From SAR202-VII-2 sp965263165 (GTDB taxonomy: Bacteria > Chloroflexota > Dehalococcoidia > Lucifugimonadales > SAR202-VII-2), in assembly GCA_965263165.1 (NCBI GenBank), contig OZ253584.1:1364001-1428000 (forward strand): a stretch of DNA of 64,000 nucleotides, written 5' to 3'. This document shows positions 17,178-26,218 of this stretch, one piece after another. The notes beneath the pieces were generated by a model. It ran no database searches and was not told the DNA's origin. It saw only the letters and a program-made list of their open reading frames with translations. A program made the translations under genes and the position numbers. Numbering within the stretch: position 1 is the stretch's first letter; the number at the start of each line of letters is the position of its first letter.

Positions 17178-19286
17178 ATGGGGCGAACCTGGACCCGAAG
17201 TGGGCTGATCTATCTCGCGATCGCTGTGGCGATAATTGCCATCTTCTATGTCATATTGCGCCCCAGTTCAGGCCCTGAAGAAGTCTCCCTTGGCCAGGTC
17301 CTGCAGATGGCAAGGGGCGGCTCCGTCCAGTCTGTTGCGGTCTCAGGCGCAGACCTGACCGTTGAAACGACGGACGGCCGGACCCTCAAGACCAAGATGG
17401 AAGACGGGTCCAGCATTGTGGAGCTTCTTCAGCGCGAGGGCGTCAACGTAGGCGACGACGTCAACTCGGTGGATGTCCAGGCCAAGCAGTCCAGTGGTTT
17501 TGGCAATATCTTCGGGGTGCTCCTTAACTTCCTCCCCCTGATCATCTTCGGCGGCCTCCTGCTCTTCATGATGCGCCAAGCGCAGGGGAGCAGTAACCAG
17601 ACCATGAGCTTTGGGCGCAGCAAGGCCCGGATGTTCGTGGGTAACCGGCCCGCAGTCACGTTCGGCGATGTGGCGGGGGTCGAAGAGGCCAAGCAAGAGC
17701 TCGAGGAAGTCGTGGAGTTCCTCAAGTTCCCCGAGCGGTTCCTCGCTCTGGGGGCCCGGATCCCCAGGGGGGTGTTGCTAGTGGGCCCCCCGGGGACGGG
17801 TAAGACGTTGCTGAGCAGGGCCGTTGCCGGCGAGGCGGGCGTGCCCTTCTTCTCCATCAGCGGCAGCGAGTTCGTGGAGATGTTCGTGGGTGTGGGCGCC
17901 TCTCGGGTGCGCGACCTCTTCGATCAGGCAAAACGCAACGCCCCCTGTATCCTCTTCGTGGACGAGATCGACGCCGTGGGCCGTCATCGCGGGGCAGGCC
18001 TGGGGGGTGGCCACGACGAACGTGAACAGACCCTGAACCAGATCCTCGTCGAGATGGACGGGTTCGATAGCAGCACCAACATCATTGTCATTGCCGCCAC
18101 GAACCGCCCCGACATTCTTGACCCCGCCCTGCTCCGCCCCGGCCGCTTCGACCGGCGCGTGGTGCTCGACCCGCCGGACCTTAGGGGGCGAATGGCCATC
18201 TTGCAAGTCCACAGCCAGGGAAAGCCGGTGGAAGACACCGTGGACATGCAGGAGGTTGGCCGACTCACGCCCGGATTCAGCGGCGCCGACCTTGCCAATC
18301 TGGTCAACGAAGCTGCGGTGCTGGCGGCTCGCCGTCAGAAGACGAGCATTGGATGGGCGGAGTTCGCGGAGGCGGTGGACCGGGTTCTCATGGGGCCGGA
18401 ACGCCGCAGCAGGCTGATAACAGAGAAGGAGAAGGCCATTACGGCCTTCCACGAGGCGGGGCACGCTGTCGTGGCCTGGAAACTGCCCAACGCTGACCCT
18501 GTCCAGAAGATCTCCATTGTCGCCCGTGGGACGGCTGGCGGCTACACCCGGTACCTGCCTGAAGAGGACAGACACCTGTGGACCAAGAGCCAGTTCCAAG
18601 ACCAGTTGTCCGCTGCTCTAGGCGGCCGAGTCGCTGAAGAGGTCACCTTCAACGAGATTACGACTGGCGCAAGCAACGACCTAGAAGTGGCCACCCGGCT
18701 GGCGCGGCAGATGGTCACCCGCTATGGCATGAGCGATACCATCAGGCATGAAGAGAAAGCTATCAGCGCCGTGATCGAGGCTGCCCTTGCCGGAGACGTC
18801 GAGTCCATCGACGTCTATGGGAACGACCTCTTGATCAAGACCAAACAGGGCGAGGTGTTCCAGTCCCGCAAGGAAGAGGAGTTCAGCATCCTAGAGTTCC
18901 TGCGGAGACAGGATGGGGAGCGCCGGAACGGCGCTGTGCAGGTGAACGTCAAGCCCTCTAATGCCCTGGGAAGTTTGGGGCCGCGCACCTTCGGCAAGCG
19001 GGAGGAGTTGGTATTCCTGGGCAAGGAGCTGGGAGAGCAGCGCGACTACTCCGACCGGGTCGCCGAGGAGATCGACTCCGAAATACGGACGCTCATCAAC
19101 GACGCGTACGATGCCGCCCGGCGCATCGTCGTCGACTACGAGTTGAAGCTCAAGCAGGTTGCTGAATACCTCATAGCCCACGAGACCATCGAGGGCAAGG
19201 AGCTGCGGGACCTGTTCGAGTCCGTTATTCCTCCAGCGGAGGAAGAGGCTCCCGAGCCCGCTCCCGAGCCAACCCCGGCTCAATAG
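17178..19286 (+). CDS. ftsH: ATP-dependent zinc metalloprotease FtsH with an extra domain inside the peptidase region
   Basis: FtsH is a membrane-anchored AAA+ protease for membrane and regulatory proteins. In 702 residues it has a first membrane helix (about 8-25), an extracytoplasmic FtsH_ext domain (about 31-105), a second helix (about 116-136), Walker A GPPGTGKT (203-210), Walker B FVDEID, a second region of homology (RPDILDPALLRPGRFDRR) and the M41 zinc site HEAGH (425-429). The oddity is an insert at about residues 521-599, between MVTRYGMSD and LGPRTFGKREELVFLG, which are normally almost adjacent. The insert resembles the protein's own FtsH_ext domain (GDVESIDVYGNDL against GSVQSVAVSGADL), about 36% identical over 39 residues by eye. 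ATG at 17178 follows AGAGG; TTG at 17136 is a poorer alternative. Confidence 0.95.
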   Translation: MGRTWTRSGLIYLAIAVAIIAIFYVILRPSSGPEEVSLGQVLQMARGGSVQSVAVSGADLTVETTDGRTLKTKMEDGSSIVELLQREGVNVGDDVNSVDVQAKQSSGFGNIFGVLLNFLPLIIFGGLLLFMMRQAQGSSNQTMSFGRSKARMFVGNRPAVTFGDVAGVEEAKQELEEVVEFLKFPERFLALGARIPRGVLLVGPPGTGKTLLSRAVAGEAGVPFFSISGSEFVEMFVGVGASRVRDLFDQAKRNAPCILFVDEIDAVGRHRGAGLGGGHDEREQTLNQILVEMDGFDSSTNIIVIAATNRPDILDPALLRPGRFDRRVVLDPPDLRGRMAILQVHSQGKPVEDTVDMQEVGRLTPGFSGADLANLVNEAAVLAARRQKTSIGWAEFAEAVDRVLMGPERRSRLITEKEKAITAFHEAGHAVVAWKLPNADPVQKISIVARGTAGGYTRYLPEEDRHLWTKSQFQDQLSAALGGRVAEEVTFNEITTGASNDLEVATRLARQMVTRYGMSDTIRHEEKAISAVIEAALAGDVESIDVYGNDLLIKTKQGEVFQSRKEEEFSILEFLRRQDGERRNGAVQVNVKPSNALGSLGPRTFGKREELVFLGKELGEQRDYSDRVAEEIDSEIRTLINDAYDAARRIVVDYELKLKQVAEYLIAHETIEGKELRDLFESVIPPAEEEAPEPAPEPTPAQ

Positions 19287-19332
19287 CCTCGACGACACCC
19301 CCGTTCCCAGTGGGCGCCTGGCGCTGTTCACC

Positions 19333-19361
19333 TTTACAGTGGTTCCAGCCGGTCGTATAAT
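19333..19361 (+). promoter_or_regulatory. Putative promoter of greA
   Basis: TTTACA (19333-19338), 17 bases, perfect TATAAT (19356-19361). It lies about 95 bases upstream of the greA start and 46 bases after the ftsH stop. Confidence 0.7.
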
Positions 19362-19456
19362 CGTAACCAGGCTGGGCAGCCGGTGTGGCCGGTATGGTTC
19401 AGTCTTTTTCTTATTTCGCCCAAGCCTGTGCAGCGCGTGCCAACGGGAGGGCTATG

Positions 19457-19924
19457 ATGGCCCAAAAGGAAACGTACCTCACGAAGCAAGGCTTGGAGAA
19501 GTTGGAGGCCGAGTTAGAGCATCTGAGGACCGTCCGCCGCCACGAGATAGCGGAGCGGATACAGGTTTCTCACGAGATCGGCGGCACCGTCGACAATGCG
19601 GAATACGACGAGGCCAAGAACGAACAGTCGTTTGTGGAAGGCCGCATCCAAACTCTGGAAAATCTGCTGACAAATGCCATAATCATTCCTGAGGAGCACG
19701 AAACCGGGCAGGTTTCGCTCGGCACGACCGTGACCCTGGAGAACGAGGGAGGCCGCGAGGTCAGCTACACCCTTGTGGGGAGCGCTGAGGCGGACCCTCT
19801 GAACGCCCGTATTTCCAACGAGTCGCCGGTGGGCAAGGGCCTGCTGGGACATAAGGTCGGTGACGTTGTTGAGGTTCCTGCGCCCGGCGGCATCGTTCGA
19901 CTGACCATCAAGAAGATAGCCTAA
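19457..19924 (+). CDS. greA: Transcription elongation factor GreA
   Basis: GreA stimulates the RNA cleavage activity of stalled RNA polymerase. The N-terminal coiled coil starts YLTKQGLEKLEAELEHL and carries the acidic loop tip in DNAEYDEAKNEQ (conserved Asp/Glu that enters the secondary channel). The C-terminal FKBP-like globular domain has SLGTTVTLEN and the family PVGKGLLGHKVGD block. ATG at 19457 gives 155 residues and a 6-base gap from GGAGG; ATG at 19454 is one codon longer with too short a gap. The 147 bases downstream contain a hairpin (GCCTCCA...TGGAGGC, 19926-19957) without a T-run, so lysS could be co-transcribed. Confidence 0.95.
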   Translation: MAQKETYLTKQGLEKLEAELEHLRTVRRHEIAERIQVSHEIGGTVDNAEYDEAKNEQSFVEGRIQTLENLLTNAIIIPEEHETGQVSLGTTVTLENEGGREVSYTLVGSAEADPLNARISNESPVGKGLLGHKVGDVVEVPAPGGIVRLTIKKIA

Positions 19925-20071
19925 GACGCCTCCACGCAGCGGAACAGACGCTGGAGGCTATCAACCACGCCTTCAGCGTCTTGCTCGTTCCGCGACCCCG
20001 GACTGCCCGGAAGAACGCGGACGAGGAGAACCGTCCGAGGCGCTCCAAGAACGCCTCTCGAAGCAGGTGCA

Positions 20072-21556
20072 ATGTCCGACCTCGAAGGCCAGATGGAACG
20101 GCGCCGGGAGAAGCTGGAAGAGCTTCGCTCCCGCTCCATTGATCCCTATCCATCCTCCTTCCACTGCTCGCACACCACCCAGGAGGCCGCCGCCGCCCTC
20201 ATTCAGGCGGAGGAAGCTGGAGAAGACGCTGCGGGCCTGCCGGCGGTCTCTGTGGGGGGCCGTATAACGGCGCAGCGGGGCATGGGTAGGGCCTCCTTTC
20301 TGGATGTTCGCGACGGCGCCGGCAAACTCCAGGTTCTCTTGCGAAAGAACGTCCTAGGGGAGGAGCAGTACGAGAACCTCAAGCTGCTGGACCTTGGCGA
20401 CTTCATTGGCGTTGGTGGCAGCCTGCTCCGCGCCAGGACCGGTGAAATCACCTTGGAAGCTCGGAATGTCGTACTGCTTGCCAAGGCGGTGCGCCCCCTG
20501 CCCGAGAAGTGGCATGGCCTGCAGGACCAGGAGAAGCGCTACAGGCAGCGCTATCTTGACCTGATCTCGAACGAGGACACCAGGCAGACCTTCCGGCTCC
20601 GCAGCCGGATCTTTACCACCCTAAGGAGGCTCCTGGACGAGCGCGGCTTCGTCGAAGTGGATACTCCGGTTCTGGCGCCGGTCGCAGCCGGGGCTATGGC
20701 CCAACCCTTCGTCACCCACCACAACGCCTTGGACAGGCAGCTCTTCCTGCGCATCGCCACTGAGTTGTATTTGAAGCGACTGGTCGTGGGAGGCATGGAC
20801 CGCGTCTACGAGCTGGGCCGCGTCTTCCGCAACGAGGGGATAGACCAGGACCACAACCCCGAATTCACCCTTCTGGAGGCGTACCAGGCGTACGCCGATT
20901 ATCGGGACATGATGGAGCTGGTGGAGCACCTGGTCTGCGGCCTAGCTCAGGAAGTCATAGGGAGCCCGCGGATTGCCTGGGGAGAGGAGACGATTGACTT
21001 CACCCCACCGTGGCGCCGGCTTTCGCTCTTGGACGAGATCCAGCAGAGGAGCGGCATAGACCTGGAGCAGTTCCCCGACGCTGCCCCCCTGGGGCAGCGG
21101 ATGCGCCAGAAGGGGTTGGATGTGGATCCCAGGAGGGGCAGAGGGTATCTCATGGACAAACTCATCTCCTCTACCGTGGAGCCCCACCTTGTGCAGCCGA
21201 CGTTCCTCGTGGACTACCCCAAAGAGATGTCGCCGCTGGCCAAGGAAAAGCGGGATCAACCGCACCTGGTGGAGCGTTTCGAGGGCTTCGCCGGAACGAT
21301 GGAGATTGCCAACGCCTTCAGCGAGCTCAATGACCCCTTTGAGCAGCGGAGGCGCATGGAGGCTCAGGAGGCCCTGCGCCAGGAGGTGGGCGATGCCGAG
21401 GAGACGGACCGCCTTGACGAGGACTTCCTGGTTGCCCTGGAGCACGGGATGCCTCCCACGGGAGGTCTCGGCATCGGTATCGACCGGTTGGTAATGCTGC
21501 TGACCAGCCAGACGTCCATCCGGGACGTGGTTCTCTTTCCTCAACTACGTCACTGA
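20072..21556 (+). CDS. lysS: Lysyl-tRNA synthetase, class II
   Basis: It charges tRNA-Lys with lysine in the cytoplasm. The N-terminal OB-fold anticodon-binding domain (GRITAQRGMGRASFLDVRDG) is followed by class II motifs: motif 1 near FVEVDTPVLAPVAAGA, motif 2 in VFRNEGIDQDHNPEFT, motif 3 in GLGIGIDRLVML. The 494 residues match the family size. ATG at 20072 is preceded by CAGGTG. The gene is followed by serS 77 bases on, in the same direction; two synthetase genes side by side are probably one transcript. Confidence 0.96.
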   Translation: MSDLEGQMERRREKLEELRSRSIDPYPSSFHCSHTTQEAAAALIQAEEAGEDAAGLPAVSVGGRITAQRGMGRASFLDVRDGAGKLQVLLRKNVLGEEQYENLKLLDLGDFIGVGGSLLRARTGEITLEARNVVLLAKAVRPLPEKWHGLQDQEKRYRQRYLDLISNEDTRQTFRLRSRIFTTLRRLLDERGFVEVDTPVLAPVAAGAMAQPFVTHHNALDRQLFLRIATELYLKRLVVGGMDRVYELGRVFRNEGIDQDHNPEFTLLEAYQAYADYRDMMELVEHLVCGLAQEVIGSPRIAWGEETIDFTPPWRRLSLLDEIQQRSGIDLEQFPDAAPLGQRMRQKGLDVDPRRGRGYLMDKLISSTVEPHLVQPTFLVDYPKEMSPLAKEKRDQPHLVERFEGFAGTMEIANAFSELNDPFEQRRRMEAQEALRQEVGDAEETDRLDEDFLVALEHGMPPTGGLGIGIDRLVMLLTSQTSIRDVVLFPQLRH

Positions 21557-21633
21557 GCGTTCCTTTATGACGACTCCTCCGCCGGCGCATCCGCCAAACC
21601 TCGCCATCTTTGATCTGCACGACGGGTGGTGAC

Positions 21634-22923
21634 ATGCTGAGCCTGGACATGATCCGGCGAGATCCTGGCGCGGTTAGGGCCGGCCTCGCCAAGCGAGACC
21701 CCGAGCTTTCCATCGACAGGATCCTCGAGTTGGACATTCGCCGCCGGCAACTGGTGGCCGAGGTGGACGGCCTTCGAGCCGTCCGGAATGACGAGAGCAG
21801 CCGCATAGGCCAACTCATGCGGGCAGGACCCGATGGCGCCCGGGAGGCGGAGGCCGCCAAGGACCGCGTGCGGGAGGTCAACGCCAGGCTGGAGTCGCTG
21901 GAAGAGGAGACCAAGGCCGTGGACGCCAGCCTCGCGGAGGAGCTCCTCTGGCTACCCAACCTGCCCGCCGATGACGTCCCCGCGGGCCTGGATGAATCGG
22001 AGAACGTAGTGACGCGGATGGAAGGCGAAGCGTTCGCCCTGCCATTTCCGGCGCTGCCCCATTGGGACCTCATTGAAGGCCTGGGCATCATCGACTTCCA
22101 GAGGGGCGCTCATCTGTCGGGCTCGCGTTTCTATCTGCTCAGAGGCGCGGGCGCCCGTCTCCAGCGGGCGCTCATCACGTGGATGCTGGACGTTCATGTC
22201 CAAGAGCATGGCTACACCGAAATATACCCGCCCTATTTGGTGCGCAGAGAGGTGCTCCAAGGCAGTGGCAATCTGCCGAAGTTTGGGGACAACCTCTACC
22301 ACGATGAAGAGGACGACTTGTGGCTCATACCCACCGCTGAAGTGCCGCTCACTGGCCTTCACGCCGGAGAGATACTGGCGCCCGGGTCTCTCCCCCTTTG
22401 GTATACGGCATGCACACCCTGCTTCAGGCGCGAAAAGGCGGCGGCTGGGAGGGACACCAGAGGCATCAAGCGGGTCCGCCAGTTCGATAAGGTGGAGATG
22501 TACAAGTTCGTGGCGCCCGAGGACTCTGACGAGGAGCTGTACAAGCTGGTGGACAATGCGGAGGAGCTGCTGCGCCGCCTTGGCCTGACCTACCGCCTGC
22601 TTCAGCTCTGTACGGGGGACATGGGCTTTCCGTCGGCCAAGAGCTTTGACCTGGAGGTCTGGGCGCCGGGAAGCGGGGAATGGTTGGAGGTCAGCTCGTG
22701 CTCGAACTGCACGGACTTCCAGGCCCGCCGGTCCAACATCCGGTTCCGCAGAGAGAAAGGTGGACGCCCGGAATTCGTGCACACGCTGAACGGCTCTGGT
22801 CTTGCCATTCCCCGCATCATGATTGCGGTCCTGGAGACCTACCAGCAGCCCGACGGCTCGGTAGAGATACCTGAAGTGCTTCAGCCCTACACCGGCTATG
22901 CCCGGCTGGCGCCTGCAAGCTGA
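21634..22923 (+). CDS. serS: Seryl-tRNA synthetase
   Basis: It charges tRNA-Ser and the selenocysteine tRNA if one exists. In 429 residues there is an N-terminal long coiled-coil arm (about 30-100, heptads of Glu/Ala/Leu) that grips the long variable arm of tRNA-Ser. The class II catalytic core follows, with motif 2 CFRREKAAAGRDTRGIKR-type and motif 3 NGSGLAIPRIMIAVLE, and the serine/Zn-free pocket SSCSNCTDFQARR. MLSLDMIRRDP at 21634 is the usual N-terminus; the upstream in-frame codons lack homology. The ribosome-binding site is weak (GGTGGTG). The gene converges on the DUF362 gene. Confidence 0.96.
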   Translation: MLSLDMIRRDPGAVRAGLAKRDPELSIDRILELDIRRRQLVAEVDGLRAVRNDESSRIGQLMRAGPDGAREAEAAKDRVREVNARLESLEEETKAVDASLAEELLWLPNLPADDVPAGLDESENVVTRMEGEAFALPFPALPHWDLIEGLGIIDFQRGAHLSGSRFYLLRGAGARLQRALITWMLDVHVQEHGYTEIYPPYLVRREVLQGSGNLPKFGDNLYHDEEDDLWLIPTAEVPLTGLHAGEILAPGSLPLWYTACTPCFRREKAAAGRDTRGIKRVRQFDKVEMYKFVAPEDSDEELYKLVDNAEELLRRLGLTYRLLQLCTGDMGFPSAKSFDLEVWAPGSGEWLEVSSCSNCTDFQARRSNIRFRREKGGRPEFVHTLNGSGLAIPRIMIAVLETYQQPDGSVEIPEVLQPYTGYARLAPAS

Positions 22924-22932
22924 GCTCTCCGG

Positions 22933-22949
22933 AAGGGGGATGCCCCCTT
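22933..22949. terminator. Short GC hairpin between convergent serS and DUF362 genes
   Basis: AAGGGGG-ATG-CCCCCTT forms a perfect 7-bp stem. It overlaps the stop codon of the minus-strand gene and has only short T/A flanks, so it is a weak bidirectional terminator candidate. Confidence 0.4.
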
Positions 22950-24078
22950 AGTAGCTCAGAAAGAGCTTTCCCCAGTCCGTCTCGAGCGCCTGGCGAATGC
23001 GGCGCTTCCCCACTGCGTTGAGCCAGTAGCCGTTGTAGTAGGCATTCGAGGCGAATATGGCCCATGGGACCAGGGGTGTGCGCAGCAGCAGCGTCTCCAG
23101 GGGCTTCAGGGGCCCCCAATAGATCAGCTTCTGCCCTCTGCTTGCGAAGGTCTCCTTCTTGCCCTCGAACTGCCAATCCACGCCGGATACATCCTCGCCG
23201 ACGACCTCTATCCGCGAGGGATCGCCGCAGCCAAGGCCAAGCTCATGGGCCAATCGAATGCACCTGATGGACATGGGGTCGAACCCCATCATCTTGGCGG
23301 CGATGGCGTCGATGGCCACCTGGTCGGCGCTGGCAAGGAGGGTGTTCTTTACGTGCCATCGCATGGCGCGCGGGCCCGGCCCGTCGCCGGCCAACGTGCC
23401 GTCCATCACCGCGAACAGGCCTGGGTGGATGTCCTGTTGAATGGCCAACAGGTCTACCAACGTTTCGTGGATCATGGAGTGGGTCCAGTGACGCTTGCGA
23501 TGCAGAAGCCCGCCGAAGGCGTTTTTCAGGGCCCCCGTCATAGTGGTGAACACGTGAGTCTTCATAGTGGGCAGATGCACGATGTTCCTGCCCACCAGCG
23601 GCTCGGGTATGTAGATGCCTTCGGGGAAGATCTTGTCCAGCGCCAACAGATCTCGCTTGGGCTCGTAGCGCACCCACTGGACGTCGGCGTCTGTGTCTAG
23701 GTGGATGGTCTTGAGTCCGTATTTGTCGACAACGGGCTTGTGGCGATTGTTGACCTCTCCTTCGTGGGAGTCGACGACGACAGTGCCGTTGTGGGCTGCA
23801 ATGAGGTCGGTGTAGCCCATCGACTGAAGCCCGCGGATGACGCCCTCCAACTGATAGGGCGTCGTCGAACAGGCCGGGTACCAGTGCTGCCAGGAGATGT
23901 TGATCTTGAGGAGAGTTGCCTTGTCCTGGGGCAGGAGCCGCTGGACGTCGGCTAGGCGCATGGCCTGGGCAACGTCATCCAGAACGGTGTCCGGGCTCGT
24001 GCGGACCACCGCCACCTTGGCGCCAATGGAGGGGTGGGTGGCCCCGGTTTGGGGTAGGAGCGTCTGTTCTGTGCTCAT
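22948..24078 (-). CDS. DUF362-family protein
   Basis: The 376-residue protein carries DUF362 features: KVAVVRTSPDT at the start, LLKINISWQ, a central VGRNIVHLPTMKTH, TTMTGALKNAFGGL, and a C-terminal LASADQVAIDAIAAKMMGFDP block. Members are often linked to iron-sulfur or cofactor chemistry, but this one lacks the 4Fe-4S ferredoxin tail some carry, and no reaction is established. ATG at 24078. The 196 bases to the divergent nfi gene contain a perfect inverted repeat with a TATAAT in each arm, so this gene probably has a leader of about 130 bases. Confidence 0.8.
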   Translation of the reverse strand: MSTEQTLLPQTGATHPSIGAKVAVVRTSPDTVLDDVAQAMRLADVQRLLPQDKATLLKINISWQHWYPACSTTPYQLEGVIRGLQSMGYTDLIAAHNGTVVVDSHEGEVNNRHKPVVDKYGLKTIHLDTDADVQWVRYEPKRDLLALDKIFPEGIYIPEPLVGRNIVHLPTMKTHVFTTMTGALKNAFGGLLHRKRHWTHSMIHETLVDLLAIQQDIHPGLFAVMDGTLAGDGPGPRAMRWHVKNTLLASADQVAIDAIAAKMMGFDPMSIRCIRLAHELGLGCGDPSRIEVVGEDVSGVDWQFEGKKETFASRGQKLIYWGPLKPLETLLLRTPLVPWAIFASNAYYNGYWLNAVGKRRIRQALETDWGKLFLSY

Positions 24079-24212
24079 GTGGTGGCGGGCCGGCTAGGGC
24101 CGTGTTTGCCCAGCGGCGTCTTGCGTTGCCCTGACGATGTGGTTCGGCGCAAGTCTGTTGGGCGCTTCTGAGCGCATCGGGCGCGCTTCTACAGGGGCTA
24201 GCCCTGTGGGAT

Positions 24213-24274
24213 GCGCTCATTATACGAAGCGCCGGCAGCCGAGTCCAGGCGTTGTCGGCTGCTATAATGAGCGC
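24213..24274. promoter_or_regulatory. Divergent promoter region with a perfect 12-bp inverted repeat
   Basis: GCGCTCATTATA (24213-24224) and TATAATGAGCGC (24263-24274) are exact inverted copies, 38 bases apart. Each arm contains a consensus -10 hexamer pointing outwards, one towards the DUF362 gene and one towards nfi. The right arm ends exactly where the nfi GTG begins. The arrangement suggests divergent promoters that may share a regulator. The -35 regions are not convincing. Confidence 0.55.
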
Positions 24275-25015
24275 GTGAAGGTCAGAGAGCTCCATGGCTG
24301 GGACGTGAGCAGAGAGGAGGCGCGGGAGATCCAGCGCCGGCTCGCCTCCGAGGTCGTGAGGGTTCCACTGTTGCAGGGTGCCCCGGGGTTGGTGACGGGT
24401 GTCGACCTGTCCCCTCCGGACCCGGACGGCCGTGCGCGGGGCGCCGTTGTGGTCACGCGGCTCCCCGTTATAGAAGTGGTGGAGGTTCGGACTGCTGAGG
24501 CGGTCCCGAAGATGCCCTACATTCCGGGGCTGCTTTCCTTCCGGGAGTCGCCGCCCATACTGGCGGCGGTGGAGAAGCTCTCCACGGCGCCCGACGCGTT
24601 TCTCGTGGACGGCCACGGACTCGCCCATCCGAGGCGCTTCGGCATCGCCTGCCATCTTGGGCTGCTCCTGGGCACTCCGACCATTGGGTGCGCCAAGAAC
24701 ATCCTGCGAGGCCGCTACGAAGGGCTGCCCCCGGAGGAGGGGGCTTGGGCGCCATTGATCGACAAAGGAGAGACCATAGGCGCGGCGGTGCGCGTCAAGG
24801 CGGGGGTTTCCCCCATCTTCGTTTCCATTGGCCACATGGTGGACTTGGAAACGGCGGTTCGATGGGTTCTGGCATGCCGAGGCCGCATCAGATTGCCCAC
24901 ACCCATCGCACTAGCGCACAGGGCCGCGGCTGGGAAGCTGGCCGAGATGGCGCCCGGCACCCCCGCAACAGATGAGCATACCGGCGCCGGGAAGGCCGGA
25001 AACCGGCTACGCTAG
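24275..25015 (+). CDS. nfi: Endonuclease V
   Basis: This enzyme nicks DNA near deoxyinosine and other deaminated or mismatched bases. Conserved pieces are the first catalytic Asp in TGVDLS, MPYIPGLLSFRE (the wedge-like loop), the VDGHGLAHPRRFG block with the second catalytic Asp, TIGCAKNILRG, and IGHMVDLETA near the end. GTG at 24275 gives 246 residues. It begins directly after the right arm of the inverted repeat, only 6 bases after a TATAAT, so transcription would start at or near the GTG and the mRNA could be leaderless. The C-terminal tail (about 25 residues after AGKLAEM) is low-complexity. Confidence 0.9.
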   Translation: MKVRELHGWDVSREEAREIQRRLASEVVRVPLLQGAPGLVTGVDLSPPDPDGRARGAVVVTRLPVIEVVEVRTAEAVPKMPYIPGLLSFRESPPILAAVEKLSTAPDAFLVDGHGLAHPRRFGIACHLGLLLGTPTIGCAKNILRGRYEGLPPEEGAWAPLIDKGETIGAAVRVKAGVSPIFVSIGHMVDLETAVRWVLACRGRIRLPTPIALAHRAAAGKLAEMAPGTPATDEHTGAGKAGNRLR

Positions 25016-25044
25016 GTCAGATTCGTTAAGGAGTGTGAAGGACG

Positions 25045-26155
25045 ATGTTTGATGACCTTGAGAACCAACTCGAGCAGATCGTTGCCCGCATAAGGGGAAT
25101 TGAGGAGCGTCTTTGAGGTCTCTGCCAAGGAGGCAGAGATTCAACGAATGGAGGAAGAGGCGGCCCAGCCGGGCTTCTGGGACGAGCCTCAGGCAGCCGG
25201 TCGCCATATGCAGCACATCGCCGGCCTGAAGGAGACGGTGGACACCTGGCGGGGCTTGGAGGAGACCGCCGCGTCGTCTCTGGAGCTCATCGCTCTGTCG
25301 CTGGAGTCCGATGACGCCTCGCTCCTGGAAAGTCTGGAGTCCGACGCGGAGCAGCTTTCCCAGGAGGTGGAGCGCCGCCAGTATGAGCTCGCCCTATCCG
25401 GCGAGTACGACCGTCTTGGTTGCTTCCTTTCCATTCACGCAGGCGCCGGGGGCACCGAGTCTCAGGACTGGGCGGAGATGCTCCTGCGAATGTACCTCCG
25501 CTGGGCCGAACGGCGGCGCTACAAGGCGGAGGTGCTCGACGTGTCGCCTGGTGAAGAGGCAGGGCTCAAGAGCGCCACGCTGGAGATCGAAGGGCGTTGG
25601 GCCTACGGCTACTTGAAGTCGGAGAAGGGCGTTCACCGGCTGGTGCGCCTGTCTCCATTCGACGCCAACAAGTTGCGCCACACATCCTTTGCTCTCGTTG
25701 AAGTCGTTCCGGAGGTGGAGGACGCTCCCGAGGTGGAGATCAACCCGGCCGACCTGCGAGTGGACGTCTTCAAGTCCAGCGGAGCGGGTGGCCAGCACGT
25801 TCAGAAGAACGCTACGGCGGTGCGCTTGACGCATATCCCCAGCGGCATTGTCGTGTCATGCCAAAATGAGCGGTCGCAGCACCAGAACCGGGCGGTGGCC
25901 ATGAAGGTGCTGAAGGCCCGGCTGGTGGAGCGAGCGATGAAGCGGCGTTCCGAGGAGCAGGCCCGGCTGAAAGGCGACCACGTCTCGGCGGAGTGGGGAA
26001 ACCAGATTCGCAGCTACGTGCTGCACCCCTACCAGATGGTGAAGGACCACCGAACCGACTACGAGACGTCCAACACCGCGGGCGTTCTCGATGGTGAACT
26101 TGACCCAATTCTGAATGCCTACCTGCAGTCGATAGTCGGGGCGGAGGGGCGGTAA
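25045..26155 (+). CDS. prfB: Peptide chain release factor 2 with programmed +1 frameshift
   Basis: RF2 terminates translation at UGA and UAA. The gene is in two frames: ATG at 25045 (after AAGGACG) gives 23 codons ending CTT at 25111-25113, then an in-frame TGA at 25114-25116. Skipping T25114 continues at GAG (25115) to the stop at 26155, giving 369 residues. The slip site has the classical layout: the Shine-Dalgarno-like GAGGAG, three bases, then CTTTGA. RF2 markers in the second part are SPFD (stop-codon recognition SPF), GAGGQHVQKN (catalytic GGQ) and the usual HPYQMVKDHRT tail. Low RF2 lets the slip occur, so the gene autoregulates. Read as join 25045-25113 and 25115-26155. Confidence 0.95.
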
Positions 26156-26218
26156 CACCATTCCCAATGGCTCTGGCACGCAACCAGGCGGATTGCCGGC
26201 GGAGGAATCCCCATGGAC

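Noticed and set aside
19926..19957. Terminator or T-box leader between greA and lysS
   Set aside because: There is a 7-bp stem but no T-run and no T-box consensus; the evidence supports only an ordinary hairpin.
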